From: CAZBWP01 sp964630265
Lineage (GTDB): Bacteria > Pseudomonadota > Alphaproteobacteria > Rhodospirillales > Defluviicoccaceae
Length of the DNA stretch: 56,479 nucleotides
NCBI GenBank assembly: GCA_964630265.1
Contig: CAZVRW010000018.1
Span: 1 to 56,479 of the forward strand
Direction of reading: 5' to 3'
Positions 47,175 to 55,266 of the stretch are shown piece after piece (within the stretch, counting starts at the first letter, position 1; each line of letters starts with the position of its first letter). The notes beneath the pieces are model-generated. The model saw nothing but the letters and a program-made list of their open reading frames with translations. It did not search any database and had not been told where the DNA came from. The position numbers and the translations under genes were made by a program.

Positions 47175-49547
47175 ATGCGTTCTACGAAACTGAAGCTTCT
47201 CGGTGCCGTTTCGGTCGTGGCTCTGGCCATGGCGTATGGTCTGCCGGCTCACGCCCAAGAAGGCGAAGGCGAGACAGTGGCGCCGGTCAATGCCGTCGAC
47301 GGCAACACGGGCAACACCGCCACGGCGGCTGACAACGCGGGCGCCACGGCGAGCTCGAGCAACAACAACTCCGACAACAGCAACAGCAGCGACAACTCCG
47401 ACAACAGCGACAACAGCGACAGCAGCACGAAGATCGACGGCCAGAACGACAACAGCACGAAGCTGACCGAAAGCCAAAACAACAGCAGCGATAACAGCGA
47501 CAACAGTGACAACAGCGACAGCAGCACGAAGATCGACGGTCAGAACGACAACAGCACCAGCCTGGCCGACAGCCAAAATGATAACAGCGACAAGAGCAAC
47601 AATGCCGACAATAGCACCAACGACTCGAACAATACGGCAACCAATACCGACCAGAGCCTGACCGAGAGTCAGAACAACAACAGCACCAATGACGCCAGCA
47701 CCGACAACAGCGACAACAGCGATAACAGCATTCTGAGCGATGCCGCGATCGATGTTGACGTCGACGTTGACGCCAGCAATAACTCTGACAACACGAACAA
47801 CTCGGACAACAGCAACAACGCTGACAATAGCAATAACGCCAACAACAGCACCAACGATTCGAACAACACGACGACCAGCACGGATCAAAGCCTGACCGAC
47901 AGCCAGAACACGGCCACCACCACGGACGCCAGCACGAGCCTGGCCGACAGCCAGAACACGGCCACGACGACGGACGCCAGCGACAATAGCAACAACAGCA
48001 ATCAGGGCAATAACGCCGATTCGTTCAACACGGCGACGACGACGGACGCCAGCGACAATAGCAACAACAGCAATCAGGGTAATAACGCCGACTCGTTCAA
48101 CACGGCGACGACGACGGACGCCAGTAACAACAGCAACACCCAGACTGGCTTCAATACCGACAACAGTGACAATAGCGATAACAGCACGAAGATCGACGGC
48201 CAAAACGACAACAGCGACAACAGCACGACACTGGCCGACAGCCAGAACGACAACAGCAACAATAGCGACAACAGCGACAACAGCACGACACTGGCCGACA
48301 GCCAGAACGACAACAGCAACAATAGCGACAACAGCGACAACAGCACGACCCTGGCCGATAGCCAGAACGACAACAGCAACCAGAACAATCAGACCAACGC
48401 TAATACCGACAACAGCGATAATAGTGACAACAGCAACACGCAGAGTGGTTTCAATACCGACAACAGTGACAACAGCGACAACAGCACGACGCTGGCTGAC
48501 AGCCAGAATGACAACAGCAACCAGAACAATCAGACCAATGCGAATACCGACAATAGCGACAATAGCGACAACAGCGATAATAGCGACAACAGCAACACAC
48601 AGACTGGCTTCAATACGGATAACAGCGACAACAGCGACAGCAGCACGAAGATCGACGGCCAGAACGACAACAGCGACAACAGCACGACCATGGCCGACAG
48701 CCAGAACGACAACAGCGTGAACAACAGTGCGGACAACGGCTCCGCCGTGGCCAACGCTGGATCGACTGTTGACGCCAGCGATAACAGCGATAACAGCACG
48801 AAGATCGACGGCCAGAACGACAACAGCACGGTGGACAACAGCAACCAGGGCAACAACTCTGGCAACACGACCACCACCGATAACACCAACAACAGCAACC
48901 AGGGTAACAACTCTGGCAACACGACGACGACCGACGCCAGCAACAACAGTGACAACAGCACGAACAACAGTGCCGATAACGGTTCGGCTGTTGCCAACAA
49001 CGGCTCGACGGTCGACGCCAGCAGCACGGACAACAGTGACAACCGTGTGAGCAACGACAACCAGGGTAACAACTCTGGCAATACGACGACCACCGACAAC
49101 AGCACGGTCGATAACAGCAACCAGGGTAACAACTCTGGCAACACGACGACGACCGACAACAGTGACAACAGCACGACCGACAACAGCACGGTCGACAACA
49201 GCAACCAGGGCAACAACTCCGGCAACACCACGACGACCAGCACCGACAACAGCGACAACAGCATCGGTGCGGGCGCCGGGGCCAATGGCGGCCGGAGCCT
49301 GATCTCTGGCGGCACGGCGATTGCCAACCTTGGCGACGTCAGCTCCAGCGTGTCGGGTCTGTCGCTGTCCGGCACCGCCGGTGAAGGCAGCCGCGGCAAC
49401 GTCGTTCCGGGGATCGCCACGGGCGGCATCAGCGGCTCCGACATCTCCGGCAACACCGGCATCACCCAGGGCAACATCAGCACTGGCATTGCCACCTCGG
49501 TCACGCAGGGCGTCAACATCAGCGCGACCGTCAACAACAGCTTCTAA
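47175..49547 (+). CDS. Secreted Asn/Asp/Ser/Thr repeat protein, candidate major fibre (amyloid-like) subunit
   Basis: This 790-residue protein has a strong ribosome-binding site (AGGAGGG, seven bases before ATG) and a Sec signal ending YGLPAHA. Residues ~62-696 are low-complexity repeats of Asn, Asp, Ser and Thr with Gln, in several unit types: DNS triplets, STKIDGQNDNS, 20-residue STTLADSQNDN units, 24-residue units ending SFNTATTT, and NQGNNSGNTTTT. Residues 697-790 are a Gly/Ser/Ile/Ala-rich domain ending ISATVNNSF. There is no Cys, no Trp, and one Tyr (in the signal). No family was recognised. Operon context (C39 peptidase, coiled-coil barrel) suggests a role like FapC. A surface adhesin or cation-binding polymer is the alternative. 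Confidence 0.85.
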   Translation: MRSTKLKLLGAVSVVALAMAYGLPAHAQEGEGETVAPVNAVDGNTGNTATAADNAGATASSSNNNSDNSNSSDNSDNSDNSDSSTKIDGQNDNSTKLTESQNNSSDNSDNSDNSDSSTKIDGQNDNSTSLADSQNDNSDKSNNADNSTNDSNNTATNTDQSLTESQNNNSTNDASTDNSDNSDNSILSDAAIDVDVDVDASNNSDNTNNSDNSNNADNSNNANNSTNDSNNTTTSTDQSLTDSQNTATTTDASTSLADSQNTATTTDASDNSNNSNQGNNADSFNTATTTDASDNSNNSNQGNNADSFNTATTTDASNNSNTQTGFNTDNSDNSDNSTKIDGQNDNSDNSTTLADSQNDNSNNSDNSDNSTTLADSQNDNSNNSDNSDNSTTLADSQNDNSNQNNQTNANTDNSDNSDNSNTQSGFNTDNSDNSDNSTTLADSQNDNSNQNNQTNANTDNSDNSDNSDNSDNSNTQTGFNTDNSDNSDSSTKIDGQNDNSDNSTTMADSQNDNSVNNSADNGSAVANAGSTVDASDNSDNSTKIDGQNDNSTVDNSNQGNNSGNTTTTDNTNNSNQGNNSGNTTTTDASNNSDNSTNNSADNGSAVANNGSTVDASSTDNSDNRVSNDNQGNNSGNTTTTDNSTVDNSNQGNNSGNTTTTDNSDNSTTDNSTVDNSNQGNNSGNTTTTSTDNSDNSIGAGAGANGGRSLISGGTAIANLGDVSSSVSGLSLSGTAGEGSRGNVVPGIATGGISGSDISGNTGITQGNISTGIATSVTQGVNISATVNNSF
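47358..49262 (+). repeat. In-frame tandem repeat array of the repeat-protein gene
   Basis: The array is built from the 9-mer GACAACAGC and longer in-frame units. A 60-bp unit is repeated almost exactly from about 48220 to 48360 and a 72-bp unit is repeated twice at 47973-48116. All periods are multiples of three, so the frame is maintained. Codon use is narrow (AAC, GAC, AGC) and the G+C content is lower than in flanking genes. Repeat number may vary between strains. Confidence 0.9.
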
Positions 49548-49563
49548 GGACTGACCATCGAGG

Positions 49564-49596
49564 GCGGGTCGGTGGCCCCTCGCTCCACCGACCCGC
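49564..49596 (+). terminator. 12-bp stem hairpin after the repeat-protein gene (attenuator-like)
   Basis: GCGGGTCGGTGG (49564-49575) pairs perfectly with CCACCGACCCGC (49585-49596) around a nine-base loop, followed by TTTC. The U tract is short, so read-through to the next genes is expected. Such a structure would make the repeat-protein message more abundant than the downstream genes. Confidence 0.65.
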
Positions 49597-49642
49597 TTTC
49601 ACCGTCGATTTCGCATGGCTTAGTCTTCAAGGAGCAGGTGCA

Positions 49643-50017
49643 ATGAGAGCCGAATGGTTTGCAGGGCTGCTTGTCACCGGCATTTCCCTCGTCGTGGGGC
49701 CCGGCGCAGAGGCGCAAGACACGCAGTCCGCCACGTCCGCGGCATCTCCGTTTGCGGCCCTGGAGCCGATCTCGGATGCCACGCTCGATGCCCTGTCCGG
49801 CGGCGCCAACGTCATCATCGTCGAGCAGGGCACGCTGATGGTGAACGACACCTCGGCGACCGCCACGTCGGCCAACAATACGTTGAGCGGCGTGCAGAGT
49901 GGCTTGCTGTCCGGCAACGTCGTGTCGAATAACGCCGGCTTCACCTCCGGCGTTTTCAACTCGGGCAACGGTGTCGGCATCGCCATCAACACTTCCGTCA
50001 TCATCAATCTCCAATGA
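49643..50017 (+). CDS. Small secreted protein with double-glycine motif, candidate minor subunit
   Basis: This 124-residue protein has AAGGAG eight bases before its ATG and a signal peptide ending near GPGAEA. Residues 43-54 read ISDATLDALSGG, which fits the double-glycine leader consensus (LSxxELxxIxGG) cut by C39 peptidases. Cleavage after Gly54 would give a 70-residue mature part rich in Asn, Ser and Gly with beta-prone ends (ANVIIVEQGTLMV and GIAINTSVIINLQ). The C39 peptidase gene follows directly. It may be a nucleator or minor fibre subunit like FapB. No family was recognised. Confidence 0.75.
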   Translation: MRAEWFAGLLVTGISLVVGPGAEAQDTQSATSAASPFAALEPISDATLDALSGGANVIIVEQGTLMVNDTSATATSANNTLSGVQSGLLSGNVVSNNAGFTSGVFNSGNGVGIAINTSVIINLQ

Positions 50018-50123
50018 TCCGCGGATGCTTGAAATGACGAAAGTGAAGACCGCACGTGGTGCCGCGCTGTCGGCGGAGCGCTCCCGGGATACCGGGGGCG
50101 CGCCCCGCCGGCGGCCGGCGCCG

Positions 50124-51028
50124 ATGTCGGTGCGGCGATGGCTCGGCCGCCGGTTGGCGGCCGGGCTCACGGCCGCGCTCACGGCCGCGCTCACGGCCGC
50201 GCTCACGGTCGCGGGGCTGNNNNNNNNNNNNNNNNNNNNNNNNNNNNNNNNNNNNNNNNNNNNNNNNNNNNNNNNNNNNNNNNNNNNNNNNNNNNNNNNN
50301 NNNNNNNNNNNNNNNNNNNGCTCACGGCCGCGCTCACGGCCGCGCTCACGGCCGCGCTCACGGTCGCGGGGCTGGTCGGCACGCTGGCCGGCCCCGCCGC
50401 CGCGGGATCGGTGTTCGTGCCCGCCGCGGGGGCGTTATCCAACATCCCCGTAGTCAGCATGAAGGAGCAGCGGTTCCGCTTCGTCATCCAGCAGGAACAC
50501 GACTACAGCTGCGGCTCGGCGGCCCTGGCGACGCTGTTGACCTATCACTATCAAATACCGAAGACCGAGAAAGAAGTATTCGTTTCAATGTTTGATGTGG
50601 GAGATCAGCAACGTATCCAGCGGGAGGGGTTCTCGCTGGCGGACATGCAAAAATATTTGCACTCCGTTGGTCTCAGGTCGAACGGGTTCAATGTCACCTT
50701 GGCGCAGTTGGTGGAGGCCAACATTCCCGCAATCACCCTGATCAACACCAACGGCTATCGCCATTTCGTGGTGATCAAGGGAATTTCGGCCACGAACGTC
50801 CTCATCGGCGATCCCGCGCTGGGGGTGAAATCATACACGGTTGCCGAATTCGAGAAGATCTGGATCCCGATTGCTTTCATCGTCGAAGAACGAATCGAGA
50901 CCGCCCGCGAGAATTACGGACGTAAAAAGGAGTGGAACCTGATGGTGAAGTCGCCCATCGGCAGCGCCTTGTCGCCGCGTGACCTGGGGACTTTCACGAT
51001 CAACCTGCCGACGCACAACCAGTTCTAG
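50124..51028 (+). CDS. C39 family cysteine peptidase, FapD-like (frame interrupted by an assembly gap)
   Basis: The C39 domain has the oxyanion Gln and nucleophile Cys in QQEHDYSCGSAALATLL, and the His and Asp in GYRHFVVIKG and LIGDPALG, so it should be active. The 100-N gap at 50220-50319 splits the signal-peptide region. Both gap edges carry the same 55-bp sequence, and merging them restores one frame starting MSVRRWLGRR at 50124, giving a 249-residue protein with a clear signal peptide built from AALT repeats. Upstream ATGs at 50025 and 50034 are alternatives. No ABC transporter domain is present, so it acts as a free periplasmic peptidase, like FapD. Confidence 0.85.
50165..50374 (+). other. 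Assembly gap (50220-50319) flanked by identical 55-bp ends
   Basis: Bases 50165-50219 and 50320-50374 are identical over 55 positions and consist of a GCTCACGGCCGC tandem repeat. A shared contig end of exactly 55 bases is what a de Bruijn assembler with k=55 leaves, so the N run is probably artificial and the true sequence has one copy, or a few more repeat units. Confidence 0.85.
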
Positions 51029-51115
51029 TGGTTCGGTGCCAACGGATAAGTCCCATCCGTTGGCTGAAACGACCCACCAGATCCGTTGCAACAAGATCGG
51101 ACCGATGGGGTGGAC

Positions 51116-51856
51116 ATGGTATCGCTTGACAGGAGTTTCCCGACGGGGCGCCGATGCGTGACCGTTGCGGTGCTGCTGACCCTGGTCGTGGGCGCCTGCT
51201 CGTCGGCACCCAGGTCACCGCGGCAGTTGGCGACGGCGACACCGCCCGCGCCATCTTCGCAACCCGCGCCATCTTCGCAACCGGGGCCATCGCCTCGCAC
51301 CACGCCGGCGGACGTCACGGCATCGCCGCAACCCGCGACCGCGGCCCGGTCGACGGAAGAGGTGCTGGCGTCGCTGGAGACGGTGGCGACGGCGGACCTG
51401 GAAGAGGCGCGCGGCGGCTTCCTGGTGAACGGCTTCGAGCTCTCGTTCGCGGCGACCATCGCCACGACGGTCGCGGAAGCCACCGGCCGGATGTCGGCGC
51501 TCTCCACCACCCTCTCGCTGCCATCATCGGGCAGGGCGCTGTTGGAGACGACGGCGCAGACGGCGAGCGACTCCGGGACCGTCACGACGCTGACCGAAAC
51601 CCAGAACCTGAGCCGCGATCAGGCGACCGCCTTTCTCAACAATCTTCAGCTGCAGGTGTCGACACCGGGGATCGTCGTCAGCCAGAACCAGTTTCAGACG
51701 GCCATTCAGAACACCGTCGACAATGCCAACATCAGCCACGCCATCGAGATGACCATCGACGTTCACAACTTCACGGAGCGGTTCCAGTCGATGCGCCAAG
51801 CCTTGGATGCGAGCGCCATCGCCGGGCGCATGCAGTCCTTGGGCCTCGGCCGGTAA
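51116..51856 (+). CDS. Lipoprotein in the position of FapE
   Basis: The 246-residue protein has a lipoprotein signal with lipobox VVGAC at Cys28, a Pro/Ser/Gln linker (residues ~40-66) and a mostly helical globular part (residues ~75-246). The latter includes VNGFELSFAATIATTVAEAT and LSRDQATAFLNNLQLQVSTP. No family was recognised. It lies 87 bp after the C39 peptidase gene, where fapE follows fapD in Pseudomonas. Lipidation suggests an accessory role at the outer membrane. ATG 51116 is preferred to 51086 because it places the signal at the N-terminus. Confidence 0.72.
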   Translation: MVSLDRSFPTGRRCVTVAVLLTLVVGACSSAPRSPRQLATATPPAPSSQPAPSSQPGPSPRTTPADVTASPQPATAARSTEEVLASLETVATADLEEARGGFLVNGFELSFAATIATTVAEATGRMSALSTTLSLPSSGRALLETTAQTASDSGTVTTLTETQNLSRDQATAFLNNLQLQVSTPGIVVSQNQFQTAIQNTVDNANISHAIEMTIDVHNFTERFQSMRQALDASAIAGRMQSLGLGR

Positions 51857-51959
51857 CGAAGCGGTCGCGGGACCGAGGTCTCCTCCCACGATCGGCCGGC
51901 GGAGCCGATGCGTCCGTCGTCCGCGGTGCTTCAGAGCGCGTCGCTGCCCGACACCTGCA

Positions 51960-53423
51960 TCAGTCGAACAGCTGGATCGGCACCGGAACACGGATGCCGA
52001 CTTCCGCGTCCGGGGCTTGGCTGGTGACGCCCGCCGAGACGTTGACGATCACCGGGATCGACGGCGTGACTTTGTACGACACGCCGAACTGGAGCGCCCC
52101 CACCTGGAAATCGCCGGTATCGCTGGTCGTGATCGGCGACGTCGGATCCGCCGCGTCGCGAAAGCTCAGTTTCGTCCCCTGCACCCAGTCGTGCTTGTAG
52201 CCGAAATTGACGGACAGGCGCTCATTCAAGCCGATGCCGTAGCCGAAACTGGTCCGCAGGACATTGCCGGGGCTGACGTTGGTGAAAAACGAGCTGCCAA
52301 GCCGGGACTCGACGTCGCTCGACAGGTTCACCAGGTAGCCGACGTTGGCGAACAGGACGCCCGGATCGGAAGGGTAGATGACGGTGAGGCTCGGCTCGAC
52401 GCCCCAGAAGCCCGAACCGGTGGTCGCCGATTTGTCTTGATCGATATCGAACGGACCTTCGCCGGTCGGCGTCTTCACCCGCACGTTGCCGACAAAAAAC
52501 GGCCAGCCATCGCGACCGCGATTGATCTGGTAGTGGGCGCCGAACTCGACGTCGCCAAGTCCTCGATTGCTCACGGAGCGCGTTTCGGTGCCTTGCGTGC
52601 CGGAGAGGATTTGCGAGAACTCTTCCTCCTGGTTGATCACGAAAGGGATCTTCAGATCCGCCTCGAATCGATTGGTGATGCCGTAGCGCAGCCCGACGCT
52701 GTTGGTGAACGTATTGCGTTTGTTGTCGGTGATGCTGATCACACCAATGTTGAACCCGGGAAAAATTTCTACGCCATTGAAGAAAAACCGACTGGCGGTG
52801 TTGTGTGAATACTGGAACTGCGGCTCGACGATCAGGGTGCCCTTGCGGGTCAGGACCCGTCCCACCTCTTCGAGAACTTCCGCCAAATCCGGAGCCGCGG
52901 CCTCGTCGCTGCCACCCTCCCGGGCAGCGCCATCACCGGCCGGCGCGGAGTCGCCACCGGACTGTTGCTGCTGCTGCGGTTGCTGTTGCTGTTGTTGCTG
53001 CGGCGCGGCCTGCGCCACCTCCCGTGGCTCGGCGGTCGCCGGTCGCGCGGCGGCTGCGGTGGGCCCGGTCTGACCACCGCGAACATCGTCGAGCGGCTGG
53101 CCCACCGGCGCGGCGATCAGTCGCTCGATCGCCTCGAGCTGTCGCTGCTGGTTCTCCAGTTGGCGTCGCTGCTGATCGAGTTGCTGTCGCTGCGCCTCGA
53201 TCAAACGTGCCTGCTCGTCGACCCGGCGCATCTGCTCGCGGAGGTTCCGTCGGAGGGTCTCCAGATCCTGGGAGGCCGGAGCGGCCGCCGCGCGCCCGGC
53301 CATGGACACCTCGGGGATGTGCCGCGGCGTCAGCGATTCGGCCGCTCCCGCCGCGCCACCCGACGCCATCGTCGCCGCAACGATGCACAGAACGCCCAAC
53401 TCAACACGCGAACGACCGGTCAT
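51960..53423 (-). CDS. Outer-membrane protein with N-terminal coiled coil and beta-barrel, FapF-like
   Basis: The 487-residue protein has a signal peptide (residues 1-27), a Gln/Arg/Glu-rich coiled coil at ~52-104 (LETLRRNLREQMRRVDEQAR), a flexible linker with a poly-Gln tract at 142-154, and a C-terminal half (~185-487) of alternating beta strands with aromatic girdles (NRFEADLKIPFVINQEEEFS, NERLSVNFGYKHDW). This is the architecture of FapF, whose trimeric coiled coil gates a barrel that secretes amyloid subunits. The barrel also resembles the Phenol_MetA_deg-type transporter family. ATG 53423 is chosen over TTG 53462. It is convergent with the lipoprotein gene. Confidence 0.8.
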   Translation of the reverse strand: MTGRSRVELGVLCIVAATMASGGAAGAAESLTPRHIPEVSMAGRAAAAPASQDLETLRRNLREQMRRVDEQARLIEAQRQQLDQQRRQLENQQRQLEAIERLIAAPVGQPLDDVRGGQTGPTAAAARPATAEPREVAQAAPQQQQQQQPQQQQQSGGDSAPAGDGAAREGGSDEAAAPDLAEVLEEVGRVLTRKGTLIVEPQFQYSHNTASRFFFNGVEIFPGFNIGVISITDNKRNTFTNSVGLRYGITNRFEADLKIPFVINQEEEFSQILSGTQGTETRSVSNRGLGDVEFGAHYQINRGRDGWPFFVGNVRVKTPTGEGPFDIDQDKSATTGSGFWGVEPSLTVIYPSDPGVLFANVGYLVNLSSDVESRLGSSFFTNVSPGNVLRTSFGYGIGLNERLSVNFGYKHDWVQGTKLSFRDAADPTSPITTSDTGDFQVGALQFGVSYKVTPSIPVIVNVSAGVTSQAPDAEVGIRVPVPIQLFD

Positions 53424-53803
53424 GGTCAGCACCTGCCACCGCAAAGCTTGCAACACGATCAAGGACGTGTGCCCCCCTTATGGGGCGATCCTGCCGCTCT
53501 CGGCCGCATTGTCAAGCGCGACGGTCAGCGCGCCAAGTGCAGGGCGTGAAATCCAACGCCGGCATGGCGCTGGTACGGCAGACCGCCTGCCGATCCCCGG
53601 TGCGGGTCGCGGGGCCGCCGTGCTCCCCCAAGCCAGGGCATGGACGATGCGCGGAGGGAGCGGGGCCGGAGCCATGCGGTCGATTCGGCCGCGCGTGTCG
53701 GGTCGGCCGCGCGCGTCGGCCGGCCGCGGCGGTGACGCCGTGGCGGCAGCGGTCGGTGTCCATGGTTGGTTTGAGGCGGTCTCCTGTGCTATCAGAAGAC
53801 TTG
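53424..53803. other. 380-bp intergenic region without a supported gene
   Basis: I see no ORF with translation signals, no hairpin with a T tract and no recognisable operator between the divergent FapF-like and SOUL genes. It must contain the promoters for both. Confidence 0.45.
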
Positions 53804-54481
53804 ATGAAACGCATTGCAGGTTTGGTCGTTTGTGCGCTCTTGCTGACGGCGTGTTCGGTGTTCGGCGAACGCTCGGAGACTGAGCAGCTCGTCTACACGG
53901 TGGTCGCCCAACTCGACGCGCGCGCCGAGGTGAGACGGTATCCGCCGCGGCTGGTCGCCGAGACGTCGGTTGTGGCAACGGACGAGGGCAGCGCGCGCAA
54001 TGCCGCGTTTCGCCGCCTCTTCGCTTACATCTCGGGGGCCAATCGCACGCAGCAATCGGTGGCGATGACGGCTCCGGTGGAGAGTCCCGCGGCATCGGCG
54101 ACCATCGCGATGACGGCGCCGGTCGAGACCCGGCCCGGGGCCGCGGGATCCTACGCCATGCGGTTCTTCCTGCCGGCCGCGTACACGCGTGACACCGCGC
54201 CGGAGCCAACGGATTCGGCGGTGCGGCTCATCGAGGTGCCGGAGCGGACGGTGGCCGTGCTTCGCTTCAGCGGGTCGCGGGGCACCGAAGCCGTGGCGCG
54301 CCACGTGCGCGAACTTGAGCGGATTCTCGAAGCGTCCGACTGGCGGGCGGTCGGTCCTCCGACGACGCTGTTCTACGATCCGCCCTGGACTCTCCCGTTC
54401 CTGAGGCGCAATGAGGTGGCGGTTCCGGTGGTCAACCGTCAGCCCAGCGGTGCCGAAGCCGACACCACGCCGGCGGATTGA
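53804..54481 (+). CDS. SOUL family heme-binding lipoprotein
   Basis: This 225-residue protein has a lipobox (LLTAC) at Cys17 and the SOUL/HBP domain: YTVVAQLDARAEVRRYPPRL, RLFAYISGANRTQQSVAMTA with the repeated MTAPVE motif, and the FYDPPWTLPFLRRNEVAVPV ending. Family members bind heme or other tetrapyrroles through a hydrophobic pocket. Export to the periplasm is predicted. ATG 53804 follows AGAAG. No heme genes are adjacent, so the role is unknown. Confidence 0.9.
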   Translation: MKRIAGLVVCALLLTACSVFGERSETEQLVYTVVAQLDARAEVRRYPPRLVAETSVVATDEGSARNAAFRRLFAYISGANRTQQSVAMTAPVESPAASATIAMTAPVETRPGAAGSYAMRFFLPAAYTRDTAPEPTDSAVRLIEVPERTVAVLRFSGSRGTEAVARHVRELERILEASDWRAVGPPTTLFYDPPWTLPFLRRNEVAVPVVNRQPSGAEADTTPAD

Positions 54482-54579
54482 CGCCTGCATCGCAAGCGCC
54501 GGAGCAGTCGATCCCGTGGGTCCGTACCGCCACCATGCCATCAATGCCCCATTAGAGACCCCGATCAGGAGATCTGTCG

Positions 54580-55266
54580 ATGCAAGCGAAAACCCTCAAA
54601 GCATTTTGTCTCTCCCTCGTGTTGTTGGTCGGTTTGCAGCCCAGTGCCGTCTGGGCGCAAGCCGATGCCGAGCAGCAGGCGACGGTCAACAAGGCGGTCG
54701 AAACGGTGAAACGCTTCGCCGTCGATCCCGACATGCAGTGGTTCCGCAACAACGTCGGGGCGGCGAAGGGCATCCTGGTGGTGCCTGTCAGTGTCAAGGG
54801 CGGGTTTATCGTCGGCGGATCGGGCGGCGTCGGGGTCTTCCTCGATCGCGGTGAGGCCAGCGACTGGAGCTATCCCGCCTTCTACCAGCTCGCCTCCGTG
54901 TCCATCGGGCTGCAGATCGGCGGTGACGTCTCCGAGATCGTCATGCTGGTGATGAGCGACCGGGGCCGCGACGCGCTGCTCACCACCGAGTTCAAACTGG
55001 GGGGCGATGTGAGCGTGGCGGCCGGCCCGGTCGGTGCCGGCGCGAAGGCGCAGACCGCCGATGTGATCGCCTTTTCACGGACCAAGGGCGGCGTCTATGG
55101 CGGGCTCAATCTTGAGGGCGCCGTCGTCTCGCCGAAGGACCAGTGGAACGGTCTGTATTACGGCCGGCCCGTGACGCCGAAACAGATCCTCCTCGATCGT
55201 GCCGTCCGCAATCCAAACGCCGAGGCACTGCGGTCCGCCGTCGCCGCAACGGCCGCGGGCAGCTGA
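54580..55266 (+). CDS. SYLF (YSC84-type) lipid-binding domain protein
   Basis: This 228-residue exported protein has a signal peptide ending AVWA and a SYLF domain: AAKGILVVPVSVKGGFIVGG, then GGVGVFLDRGEASDWSYPAF and FSRTKGGVYGGLNLEGAVVS. SYLF domains bind phosphoinositides in eukaryotes; bacterial secreted members are poorly characterised and may bind lipids in the periplasm. It lies 98 bp after the SOUL gene on the same strand and may be co-transcribed. Confidence 0.9.
   Translation: MQAKTLKAFCLSLVLLVGLQPSAVWAQADAEQQATVNKAVETVKRFAVDPDMQWFRNNVGAAKGILVVPVSVKGGFIVGGSGGVGVFLDRGEASDWSYPAFYQLASVSIGLQIGGDVSEIVMLVMSDRGRDALLTTEFKLGGDVSVAAGPVGAGAKAQTADVIAFSRTKGGVYGGLNLEGAVVSPKDQWNGLYYGRPVTPKQILLDRAVRNPNAEALRSAVAATAAGS

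Noticed and set aside
47358..49262. CRISPR array
   Set aside because: Repeats are contiguous, variable in length, always in frame and without unique spacers, and no cas genes are nearby.
48530..49537. Long minus-strand open frame of Leu/Ser repeats antisense to the repeat protein
   Set aside because: It is the mirror of the GACAACAGC repeat (reverse GCTGTTGTC) and has no start signal or family. The plus strand has the signal peptide and ribosome-binding site.
51857..51959. Bidirectional terminator between the convergent lipoprotein and barrel genes
   Set aside because: No stem-loop with flanking A/T tracts was found in this 103-bp gap.
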